A stretch of DNA of 64,000 bases from VRUE01 sp963819755 (GTDB lineage Bacteria; Actinomycetota; Thermoleophilia; Solirubrobacterales; 70-9). A model generated the notes under the pieces. The model saw nothing but the letters and a program-made list of their open reading frames with translations. It was not told where the DNA came from and did no database searches. A program made the position numbers and the translations under genes. The stretch is from positions 310,001 to 374,000 of the forward strand of contig CAWFXB010000002.1 of assembly GCA_963819755.1 (NCBI GenBank). Reading direction: 5' to 3'. Positions 51,675 to 59,186 of this stretch are shown here, in pieces (position 1 is the stretch's first letter; each line of letters opens with the position of its first letter).

Positions 51675-51726
51675 GGACGTGCCGGTGCGCAGAGGTCCAT
51701 ATGGACCTCTGCGCACCGGCACGTCC
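51675..51726. repeat. Perfect 52-bp palindrome between divergent genes
   Basis: The two 26-bp halves are exact reverse complements meeting at CATATG; the outer end reads GGACGTGCCGGTGCGC and the half-centre AGAGGTCCAT. There is no loop or mismatch. It lies between the HAD gene (minus) and a hypothetical gene (plus), upstream of both -10 elements (GATGAT at 51651-51656 on the minus strand; TAGGGT at 51733-51738 on the plus strand), covering both -35 regions. No U-tract follows on either side, so it is not a plain terminator. It may be a large operator or a palindromic mobile element. Confidence 0.9.
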
Positions 51727-51744
51727 CCTGGGTAGGGTTGGCTC

Positions 51745-52185
51745 GTGCCCTTCCACGTCGAGATCAGCAGCGGCCTCAACCACGCCCGCGCGTTCAACCT
51801 GGACCTGGAGGAACTGCGACGGACGATCCTCGAGTCGTGGCTGACCCGGCGGCCGGTCGAGCTGGGCGAACACGAGTGGGATCCGCGCGAGTGCTCGCTG
51901 CGAATTCTCGAAGGGCGCCACCTTGACACCCCCGAGCTCTCCTTCGGCCAGGGCTGGGCGAACGCGGAGCGCTCCTCCGAGGACGTGACCCGCCGCGTGC
52001 TGGAGCACACCGACCCACCCAAGCTTCCCGACGCCTTCGTAGTGGAGGCCGAGGTGCCGGAGGCGACGGTGGCCGAGATGCTCAGCGGTCAGCAGGCGCA
52101 GCCGGTTGCCTTGAGCGAGGCTGAGAAGAGAATCGATGGCCGCGACCCGAAGATCGCGGCCATCATCCTCGTAACTAAGCGCTGA
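51745..52185 (+). CDS. Hypothetical protein, 146 aa
   Basis: Start is GTG, 6 bases after TAGGGT (leaderless). The protein is soluble and opens MPFHVEISSGLNHARAFNLD, followed by a helix and several strands (VELGEHEWDPRECSLRILEG) and an acidic C-terminal region; no motif or family recognised. It is divergent from the HAD gene across the 52-bp palindrome and converges on the universal stress gene, overlapping its 3' end by 11 bases. Confidence 0.65.
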   Translation: MPFHVEISSGLNHARAFNLDLEELRRTILESWLTRRPVELGEHEWDPRECSLRILEGRHLDTPELSFGQGWANAERSSEDVTRRVLEHTDPPKLPDAFVVEAEVPEATVAEMLSGQQAQPVALSEAEKRIDGRDPKIAAIILVTKR

Positions 52186-52891
52186 CCGGCGGCGCCGAGG
52201 GATCGGCCTGCGGCGGCTCGGGCTGCGACGGAGCGGCCTCGAAGTGGACCGCATCCCCACGTGGGACGACGAGCACCGGGTAGGTGGCCGCCTCGACCGC
52301 GTAGTCGCTGGAGGCGCTGATCGTGACCTTGCCCTGCGGCGACTCGGGCCGCGAGCCGACGACGAGCAGGTCGACCGGGGCGCCCTTGAAATCGGCGACG
52401 CCGGAACCCAGGGCCGCGGCCAGGCTGCCGGCCGTCGCGCGCGCCGCATCGTCGCCCTCGTCAAGGATGCCGATCGTGCTGACGCCCGCCGACGGCCGGT
52501 CGCGAAACCCAGCCGGTGCGACGGCGATCGCGGCCGGGCCGCCGAGCAGCAGTTTGTGGGCCGATATCCCGGGCTTGACGGTGCCGGCCGCGGTCCGGTA
52601 CTCGGAGCCGAAGACGATCACGTCGGCGTTCTCGCGCTCGGCCAGTTCGGCGAGGCCGACGCTGGTGCCCGGGTTGACGACGACGTGGCGAGCCATGTCC
52701 GGCGCGCCGACCGCTTCGGCGCCTCTCTCGAGCAGGTCTTCGGCTTCCTTCTGCTCGAGCGCCCCTCCCTGGGCATGGCGGACGTAGGCGAGCGAGAGCT
52801 CGGCGCCGGAAAAAGCGAGGAGCCGGCCGAGAGCCAGCGCGTCGCGGTCGTTGTCGGTGTCGTCGTAGGAAACGATGATCCTGAGAGCCAT
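52175..52891 (-). CDS. Universal stress protein
   Basis: Start at ATG behind AGGAGG at 5 bases gives 238 residues. An N-terminal USP domain (about 1-135) begins MALRIIVSYDDTDNDRDALALG and has VYVRHAQGG, ADVIVFGSEYRTAAGTVKPG and ISAHKLLLGGPAAIAVAP, the nucleotide-binding glycine-rich region; a second, degenerate USP half (about 145-220) follows with VDLLVVGSRPESPQGKV. Tandem USPs are common in actinobacteria and act in stress or dormancy. It is divergent from the LysR gene. The longer frame upstream lacks a ribosome site. Confidence 0.88.
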   Translation of the reverse strand: MALRIIVSYDDTDNDRDALALGRLLAFSGAELSLAYVRHAQGGALEQKEAEDLLERGAEAVGAPDMARHVVVNPGTSVGLAELAERENADVIVFGSEYRTAAGTVKPGISAHKLLLGGPAAIAVAPAGFRDRPSAGVSTIGILDEGDDAARATAGSLAAALGSGVADFKGAPVDLLVVGSRPESPQGKVTISASSDYAVEAATYPVLVVPRGDAVHFEAAPSQPEPPQADPSAPPVSA

Positions 52892-53013
52892 CGGTGCCTC
52901 CTTGTCGTTTTTAGGAGTCGGAATACGAAGCTGAGACGAAGTTCGAGGCGATGGTGGCACGGTCCTTGTATCAGCACAACTGTTATTACCTATTTGTTAG
53001 ATAAGATTTACTT

Positions 53014-53931
53014 ATGCTGAATACGAGCCGCCTCAACGTCCTCCGCGAGGTGATCGACAAAGGCTCCTTCTCCGCCGCGGCCGACGCGCTCTCCTACTCG
53101 CAGTCGGCCGTCTCGCAGTCGATCGCGACGCTCGAGGGCGAGGTGGGAGCGCCGTTGATCGAGCGCGACCGCCGCGGTGTACGACCGACTCCGGCGGGGG
53201 CCGCGCTGGCCGCCCACGCAGAGGGAATCCTCGCCCGGATGGAGGACGCCGAGGCCGAGGTCGCGGCGATCGCCGGGGGCCGAGGGGGCCGGCTGCGAAT
53301 CGCCTCCTTCCCGACCGCCGGAGCGACCCTGATGCCACAGGCGGTAGCCAGGTTCCGCGCCGCCCATCCCGGCGTCGAGGTGAGCCTCGCCGAGGGCGAA
53401 TCCGAGCAGATCGCACCGCGCCTGCGAGCCGGCGATTTCGAGATCGTCGTCCTCTTCGAGTTCGCCGGCGTCGGCGAGCGGATGGGAGCGGGCATGCGCC
53501 GCTTCGAGCTGCTCGACGATCCGCTCCATCTCGCGCTGCCCGCGGAGCATCGGCTGGCGAGCCGGAGGAAGCTGAGGCTCGATGACCTACGCGAGGAGTC
53601 CTGGGTTCAAACCTCCGCCGCCAGCCCCTGCGCCCGGCATGTCGTCCGCTCCTGCCACGCAGCCGGCTTCGAGCCCCGCGTCTCCTTCGAAAGCGACGAT
53701 TACCAGACGGTCCAGGGCCTGGTCGCCGCCGGCGTCGGCGTCGCCCTTATCCCCCAGCTGGCGCTCTCGACCGTCCGCCCCGACATCCGCATCCGTTCCC
53801 TCGACCCGGGCAGTCCCGTCCGCAAGGTCTTCGCCGCGACGCCGCGGGCCGCCGCCGTCACTCCCGCCGTGGCGACGATGCTCGACGTCCTGCGCGAGAT
53901 CTCCCGCGGTGCTGGCAACGCGGCCGCCTGA
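53014..53931 (+). CDS. LysR-family transcriptional regulator
   Basis: The 305-residue protein has the LysR winged HTH at 1-65 (LNTSRLNVLREVIDKGSFSA, DALSYSQSAVSQSIATLEGE) and a two-lobed effector domain from about 90 (RGGRLRIASFPTAGATLMPQ, QIAPRLRAGDFEIVVLFEF, LVAAGVGVALIPQLAL). It probably controls a gene nearby; the divergent universal stress gene is the obvious candidate. The ATG lies 6 bases after TAAGAT in AT-rich DNA. A strong hairpin terminator follows its stop. Confidence 0.9.
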   Translation: MLNTSRLNVLREVIDKGSFSAAADALSYSQSAVSQSIATLEGEVGAPLIERDRRGVRPTPAGAALAAHAEGILARMEDAEAEVAAIAGGRGGRLRIASFPTAGATLMPQAVARFRAAHPGVEVSLAEGESEQIAPRLRAGDFEIVVLFEFAGVGERMGAGMRRFELLDDPLHLALPAEHRLASRRKLRLDDLREESWVQTSAASPCARHVVRSCHAAGFEPRVSFESDDYQTVQGLVAAGVGVALIPQLALSTVRPDIRIRSLDPGSPVRKVFAATPRAAAVTPAVATMLDVLREISRGAGNAAA

Positions 53932-53956
53932 GGCGGATCTATGCGTCCCGACAAAA

Positions 53957-53992
53957 GAGAACCGCCCCCGGGAGAGTGCGGGGGCGGTTCTC
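53957..53992. terminator. Bidirectional hairpin terminator between LysR gene and amt
   Basis: GAGAACCGCCCCC and GGGGGCGGTTCTC form a perfect 13-bp stem with a 10-base loop. On the minus strand TTTT follows (end of amt transcripts); on the plus strand GTGTT follows the lysR-family gene. It separates two convergent genes. Confidence 0.8.
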
Positions 53993-54038
53993 GTGTTGGT
54001 CGCGACAGCCGGGCGAGGGAGGGACGCCCGGCTCTGCC

Positions 54039-55391
54039 CTAGGTCGCGCTTCCGGCGGCAGTGGGAACTCCGTCGGGATAGCCCAGGGAGGGCACGTCCG
54101 ACGGATACACCTCGTGGCCGTGGACGGCGATGTCGCCGATCTCCATTTCCTCGTCCGTCATGCGCAGCGGCACGACCAGACCGACCAGTTTGAGGAGGAT
54201 GAAGGTGCCGATCGAGGAGAACACGATCACCCAGAGCGCGGTCAGCGCCTGCCAGCCGAGCAGATGCAGGCCGCCGCCGGAGATCGTGCCGGCAAGGGTG
54301 GTTTCCGCCATCGCCGAGTTGGCGAAGATGCCGACCAGGAGGCCGCCCGCAAGCCCGGCAAAGCCGTGCGTGTAGACGACTCCCAGCGTGTCGTCCACGT
54401 TGCGGAAGGGCGCCGCTCGGCTCAGGTAGTTGAGCGCGAAGTAGACGAGCGTCGAGGCGATGACGCCGATGATGATCGCGCCCCAGCCGTTGACGAAGCC
54501 GGCCCCGGGGGTGATCGCGACAAGGCCGACGATCATGCCGTTGACGCTGCCGATAAGGCTCGGCTTGCGCCCGGTGGCGTAGTCCCATGCGACCCAGACC
54601 AGGAACGCGACCGCGGTGCAGAGGTTCGTATTGAGCACGGCGGCGGAGGCGATCGCACCCGCTGAGTACCAGTCACCACCGTTGAACCCGTTCCATCCGA
54701 GCCAGAGGAGACCGGCACCGACCGCGACCATGGCGAGGTTGTTCGGTGCGTCGACCTCGCGGTCTCGCTGCAAGCGCGGGCCGATCACCCATGCGGCCAC
54801 GAATCCGGAGACACCGGCCGCGAGGTGGATCACGTAACCGCCGGAGAAGTCGACGGCCCCGTGCTGGGCGAAGTAACCGCCGCCCCAGATCAGGAAGGCG
54901 TTGATCGTGTAGACCAAGACGGTCCAGAGGGCGACAAACGGAATCCACGCCTTGAAATTGATCCGCCCGAGCACCGAGCCCAACATCAGCAGCGGCGTGA
55001 TCGCGGCGAAGACGATCTGGAAGTAGGCGAGCGTTGACTGCGGGAATTCGATTTCTTCGGATACCACGGGCAGGAGCGGGATGTGGCCGTGTCCGAGCTC
55101 GCTGGCACTACTCAGGATCGAACCCGGCTGGCCCCACATATTCGCCAGGAAACTGCCGCCGCCCGCCCCAAAGATGTGCATCGGGGTTCCGAAGGCCATC
55201 CTGAACGCGAACAGGCACCAGAGGATGAGCACGATCGCGAAGGCGACAAAGGCCATCATCATCGAGTTCACCGACCAGCGCTTCTGCATTACGCCGCCGT
55301 AGAGAACGACCAGCCCCGGGATGCTCATCAGGCCGACCAGAGTTGCGGCGGTGAGCTGCCATGAGTTGGCGCCTTCGCTCAACCATTCCAT
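54039..55391 (-). CDS. amt: Ammonium transporter (Amt family)
   Basis: The 450-residue membrane protein has eleven or so hydrophobic segments and Amt motifs: LTAATLVGLMSIPGLVVLYG, FSGGYVIHLAAGVSGFVAAW with the pore His, WLGWNGFNGGDWYSAG, and DDTLGVVYTHGFAGLAGGLL with the second pore His. It conducts ammonium into the cell. The C-terminal tail is acidic and about 60 residues long. No glnK lies next to it; the P-II gene in the window is 8 kb away and the type III glutamine synthetase 7 kb away. AAAGGAA lies upstream of the ATG, with a long gap to it. Confidence 0.93.
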   Translation of the reverse strand: MEWLSEGANSWQLTAATLVGLMSIPGLVVLYGGVMQKRWSVNSMMMAFVAFAIVLILWCLFAFRMAFGTPMHIFGAGGGSFLANMWGQPGSILSSASELGHGHIPLLPVVSEEIEFPQSTLAYFQIVFAAITPLLMLGSVLGRINFKAWIPFVALWTVLVYTINAFLIWGGGYFAQHGAVDFSGGYVIHLAAGVSGFVAAWVIGPRLQRDREVDAPNNLAMVAVGAGLLWLGWNGFNGGDWYSAGAIASAAVLNTNLCTAVAFLVWVAWDYATGRKPSLIGSVNGMIVGLVAITPGAGFVNGWGAIIIGVIASTLVYFALNYLSRAAPFRNVDDTLGVVYTHGFAGLAGGLLVGIFANSAMAETTLAGTISGGGLHLLGWQALTALWVIVFSSIGTFILLKLVGLVVPLRMTDEEMEIGDIAVHGHEVYPSDVPSLGYPDGVPTAAGSAT

Positions 55392-55588
55392 AGATCCGGT
55401 GTTTCCTTTCTTGTTGAGGGCTGCCGATCGCGCGAGCTAACCGCCGCCGGCACCAAGCGCCCAATGAATTGCCGTAAGCCTGTCGTCACCGTCCAGGCGC
55501 TACCACGTACAGCTGTCTAAAGATCGGCCCCAGCGGTTCGCCAGATTGGAGGTTCGCGCGCTTGGATCAGCCATTAATCTGCCCTTCG

Positions 55589-55945
55589 ATGCCGCTCGAA
55601 GGACATTTCAACCGCGTCAACACTCCCCTGCGGCAATTGACGAAGCGGGAGCGCAACGTCGTCATTTCCGGGCTCGCGGTGACTCTCGTGGCGCTTGCGG
55701 CGCTGCTCCTTGCAACCTCAGAAGCCAGCCAGCCACCACCCGCATCTGGGTGCATCCGGGTCTCTGTGGCCGGGCGCACCGGCGCCGAGCTGATCCAATC
55801 CTGCGGGGCGGAAGCAAGGGAACTCTGCGCCCGCAGCATGGGCGTGGACGAGCCGCAGTTTCGAGCGATCGCCGCGGGCTGCAGCGAACAGCGCATACGC
55901 CCCCTCGGACCGCCGTCCGGCGCCGGCTCGGCCCCTACCGGCTAG
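55589..55945 (+). CDS. Small protein with one membrane helix, 118 aa
   Basis: Start at ATG (MPLEGHFNRV), 8 bases after TAATCT. A basic cytoplasmic N terminus (LRQLTKRERN) leads into one membrane helix (about 23-45, VVISGLAVTLVALAALLLAT) and then a mostly extracytoplasmic tail with several Cys. It has the topology of a small bitopic or anchored exported protein. No family recognised. It converges on the sirtuin gene with a 4-base overlap (CTAG). Confidence 0.6.
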   Translation: MPLEGHFNRVNTPLRQLTKRERNVVISGLAVTLVALAALLLATSEASQPPPASGCIRVSVAGRTGAELIQSCGAEARELCARSMGVDEPQFRAIAAGCSEQRIRPLGPPSGAGSAPTG

Positions 55946-56712
55946 CCGAGAGCGGCAATCAACGCCGGCAGCTCCTCGTCGACCTCTCCCTCTAGCTTCA
56001 GCATCGCCTCGCCGTCGTAGGGCGTCGGCCCCTTGGTGACGATCGCCAGCCGCCCCCCGGCAGCCATCGTCACCTCGGGCAGCCCGGCCACCGGGTGGAC
56101 GACCAGGGAGCTGCCGATGCAGAGCATCAGCTCGGCTTCCGCCGCGAGCGCGTGGGCCTTCAGCATCGCTGCTTCGGGCAGCATCTCGCCGAAGAGGACC
56201 ACGTCCGGCTTAACCGGTCCGTCGCAGGAGGAGCAGCGCGCGATGCCATCGCCGTCGAAGAGCGCGTCAACCGCTTCGATGCCGTACGAGGCCTCGCACT
56301 CGCGGCAGGTCGAGGTTTCGATCGAGCCGTGCACCTCGACCACGTTCTCGGAGCCGGCGGCCCGATGAAGGCGGTCGATGTTCTGCGTGATCACCCCGGC
56401 CAACAACCCGCGGCGCTCGAGCTCGGCCAGCGCCTCATGCGCGGCGTTGGGACGTTTGTCGCCGAGCGAGTGGAAGCGCGGCCGGTAGTAGGACCAGAAG
56501 CGCGCCGGATCGCGCTCGAAGACGTCGATGTGGGCGACCTCCATCGGGTCGACGTTCGCCCAGAGGCCGGTCTCGGGCGTGCGGAAGTCGGGGATCCCGG
56601 ACGGCACCGAGACCCCGGCGCCGGTGAGCGCCACCGTGCAACGCGATGCCCGAATCAAGTCAGCGAGCCGCTCTACGGCGGCCACCTCGCGCTCCTGCCA
56701 CCCTGCCTTCAC
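55942..56712 (-). CDS. Sir2-family NAD-dependent protein deacylase
   Basis: The 256-residue protein has the sirtuin motifs: LTGAGVSVPSGIPDFRTPE (NAD site), VITQNIDRLHRAAG, VEVHGSIETSTCRECE with the catalytic His, zinc pairs CREC and CSSC, GPVKPDVVLFGEML and CIGSSLVVHPVAGLP. It removes acetyl or other acyl groups from lysines, likely including acyl-CoA synthetases such as the one in this window. Start is GTG. It lies back to back with the XhoI-type restriction-modification operon. Confidence 0.93.
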   Translation of the reverse strand: MKAGWQEREVAAVERLADLIRASRCTVALTGAGVSVPSGIPDFRTPETGLWANVDPMEVAHIDVFERDPARFWSYYRPRFHSLGDKRPNAAHEALAELERRGLLAGVITQNIDRLHRAAGSENVVEVHGSIETSTCRECEASYGIEAVDALFDGDGIARCSSCDGPVKPDVVLFGEMLPEAAMLKAHALAAEAELMLCIGSSLVVHPVAGLPEVTMAAGGRLAIVTKGPTPYDGEAMLKLEGEVDEELPALIAALG

Positions 56713-56803
56713 GACCGGATCATTTCAGCCAATCTGGAACGCGGTGACGCCGCCCTCTCCCCTACCCTCCCGGTGCTCGCCTACCGCGCCTGGATTGCCC
56801 GAA

Positions 56804-58450
56804 ATGACCAAACCCCTTGCCATACCGGAAAGACAGCGCGCCGATGAACATGGCGAGGTCTTTACCCGCAGGTGGGTGGTCAAGTTGATCCTGGATTTGG
56901 TCGGCTACAGCCCCGCGTGCGACCTGGTGGCAGCTACGGCCCTGGAGCCCGCTTGCGGTCGCGGTGCATTCATCGTCCCGATGGCAGAGCGGCTCATCCA
57001 GTCAGCCAACACCCACGGGAGGACCTTGGACGAAGCGCAGGGCGCGCTGGTTGCTTTTGACCTCATTCCCAGCAACGTCGAGCAAAGCCGTCTTGCGATC
57101 CGGCACGCGTTGACTGAAAACGGAATTGCCCCGGACTTGGCAAAGAAACTTGCCCGCCAGTGGATTGGCTGCGACGACTTCCTGCTGAATCCTCCACCCG
57201 AACGTTCCGTCGACTTTGTGTTGGGAAATCCCCCTTACCTGCGACTGGAGGCTGTACCCCGAGAACGTTCCGAGGCGTATCGGAACGCTTGCGCGACGAT
57301 GGGTGGCCGCGCCGATGTCTACGTGGGCTTTTACGAGCATGCGCTGCGGGCGCTGCGTGACGGTGGGACCCTGGGCTTTATCTGCGCCGACCGCTGGATG
57401 CGCAATGCGTACGGCGCCCACCTGCGGGAGATGATCTCCGAGGAATGGGCGCTCGATTCTCTTGTCTCGATGACTGGCGTCGATGCTTTCGAGGACGAGG
57501 TCGACGCCTACCCCGCTGTGACCGTCCTCCGACGCGGGGAACAGACCACCGGGCCCGTCGTCGTCGAGGCAACACCTGGCTTTGAAGGAAACGAAGCTGC
57601 AGGGGTCGCAGAATTTGTCCGTGATCAGAGGACCAAGTTGACTACCGGCGAGAACTACAGCGCCACCGGCCTGAAGAGCTGGTTTCGCGGCCGAGGTGGG
57701 TGGCCCAGTGGCTCACCGGATCGACTTGCCGTACTCGCAGAGATTGAGGCATCCCTTCCGAGCCTGGAAGATCCCGACACCGGCACGAAGGTGGGCATCG
57801 GGGTTGCCACTGGTGCTGACAAGGTCTTCATCACTGATGATCCAGGGCTAGTAGAGCCCGACAGGCTTCTTCCCTTGGCGCTCCCCCGCGACATTGCATC
57901 GGGGGAGGTCAATTGGGGGGGCAAGATGCTGGTCAATCCCTGGGACACGAATGGACTGGTCGACCTCCAAGAATGGCCCCACATGGCCAAGTACATGACG
58001 GGTCATCGGGCTGCTCTGGCCAAGCGCCATACCGCCAAGCGCGGCAGCTGGCATCGAACGATCGATCGAGTCATCGATGGCCTCGTCGAGAAACCCAAGC
58101 TGTACCTGCCGGATTTCAAAGAGACGACCTTCCCCGTCTTAGATACAGGCAATACCTACCCGCATCACAATCTCTATTGGATCACCTCGGAGCGCTGGGA
58201 TCTACAGGTGCTCGGAGGGCTCCTCTTGAGTGAGGTCGCAAATCTCTTCATCGAGGCCTATTCGGTGAGAATGCGGGGAGGGTTCTTGCGCTTTCAAGCC
58301 CAGTACTTGCGGAGGATTCGAGTTCCGCGATTGGAAACCCTCAGCGACCTTCATGCCGCCGCTCTGCGAGATGCCTTTCGTCAACGAGACGTCGCCGCTG
58401 CAACCGCCGTTGCGCTGCAGCTATACGGAATGACAGGGATCCCGGACTGA
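56804..58450 (+). CDS. Type II DNA methyltransferase, PaeR7I/XhoI-like (N6-adenine)
   Basis: The 548-residue protein has the gamma-class N6-adenine MTase core: EVFTRRWVVKLILDLVG, motif I ALEPACGRGAFIVPMAER, and the catalytic motif IV FVLGNPPYLRLEAV (NPPY), followed by a long target-recognition region (about 300-540). Length and partner endonuclease match PaeR7I, which protects CTCGAG. Start ATG (MTKPLAIPERQ). Stop and next start overlap as TGATG. Codon use is less GC3-biased than in the surrounding genes, so the pair was probably acquired. Confidence 0.88.
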   Translation: MTKPLAIPERQRADEHGEVFTRRWVVKLILDLVGYSPACDLVAATALEPACGRGAFIVPMAERLIQSANTHGRTLDEAQGALVAFDLIPSNVEQSRLAIRHALTENGIAPDLAKKLARQWIGCDDFLLNPPPERSVDFVLGNPPYLRLEAVPRERSEAYRNACATMGGRADVYVGFYEHALRALRDGGTLGFICADRWMRNAYGAHLREMISEEWALDSLVSMTGVDAFEDEVDAYPAVTVLRRGEQTTGPVVVEATPGFEGNEAAGVAEFVRDQRTKLTTGENYSATGLKSWFRGRGGWPSGSPDRLAVLAEIEASLPSLEDPDTGTKVGIGVATGADKVFITDDPGLVEPDRLLPLALPRDIASGEVNWGGKMLVNPWDTNGLVDLQEWPHMAKYMTGHRAALAKRHTAKRGSWHRTIDRVIDGLVEKPKLYLPDFKETTFPVLDTGNTYPHHNLYWITSERWDLQVLGGLLLSEVANLFIEAYSVRMRGGFLRFQAQYLRRIRVPRLETLSDLHAAALRDAFRQRDVAAATAVALQLYGMTGIPD

Positions 58451-59160
58451 TGAACCAGACCCGATTCGAAGAAGCGGTTCGCTCGTACTGGGATGTCCGC
58501 ACGAAGCAACAGGAACGTCAGCGCAAGGCCGGGAAGGCGGATGCGGGAATGCGTGGGGCCGTCACTGGAGGGGCACAAATGGATGCCCTCTCGCAGCTCC
58601 TGGAGGAGACGTTTGTCGACGCCGGCTTCTCCCCCGAAACCATCTATCGACAGACGCACGTTGAGCTGCCCGGCTACTACCGACCCGGGAAGAAATGGGA
58701 TCTGGTCGTGATCCATGAGGATGAGCTCGCGGCCGCAATCGAGTTCAAGTCCCATGTAGGCCCATCTTTCGGCAACAACTTCAACAACCGAGTTGAGGAG
58801 GCGATCGGAAGCGCCAGCGATATCTGGGTCGCTTACCGCGAAGGGAGATTCGGCAAGACGCGGCCCTGGCTCGGCTACTTCTTCCTGCTTGAGGAGCATG
58901 CGAAGTCGATCGAGCCAGTGGCCGTTCGCGAGCCGCTCTTCGACGTAGAGGATGTTTTCGTTGGAGCCTCTTACAAACAGAGATACGAAATCCTCTGTCG
59001 TCGCCTGCTCTCAGAGCGACTCTACGACGCTGCCTGCTTTGTCACTTCCTCCGCCGATCCGCAGACGCCCATTCATGAGCCGACCGAGGAGCTGGCCTTC
59101 AGTAATTTCGTCGCCCAGATCCGCGGACGAGCCGCCCAGCTGGTCGCCGAATCAAACTAG
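58450..59160 (+). CDS. Type II restriction endonuclease, PaeR7I/XhoI family
   Basis: The 236-residue protein matches the XhoI/PaeR7I family: GAVTGGAQMDALSQLLEE, PGKKWDLVVIHEDELAAAIE with the PD-(D/E)XK-type Asp and Glu-x-Lys, FKSHVGPSFGNNFNNRVEEA and SASDIWVAYREG. Such enzymes cut CTCGAG. It is coupled to the MTase by TGATG, so methylation and cutting are expressed together. No stop or missing residue is seen. CTCGAG sites are common in this very window, so the methylase must be active if the endonuclease is. Confidence 0.9.
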   Translation: MNQTRFEEAVRSYWDVRTKQQERQRKAGKADAGMRGAVTGGAQMDALSQLLEETFVDAGFSPETIYRQTHVELPGYYRPGKKWDLVVIHEDELAAAIEFKSHVGPSFGNNFNNRVEEAIGSASDIWVAYREGRFGKTRPWLGYFFLLEEHAKSIEPVAVREPLFDVEDVFVGASYKQRYEILCRRLLSERLYDAACFVTSSADPQTPIHEPTEELAFSNFVAQIRGRAAQLVAESN

Positions 59161-59186
59161 CCGACACTCTCAGCGAACTAGCGGAT

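Noticed and set aside
53957..53992. The GC-rich hairpin after the LysR gene as a mobile palindromic element like the one at 51675
   Set aside because: Its position between convergent genes and the TTTT on the amt side fit an ordinary bidirectional terminator.
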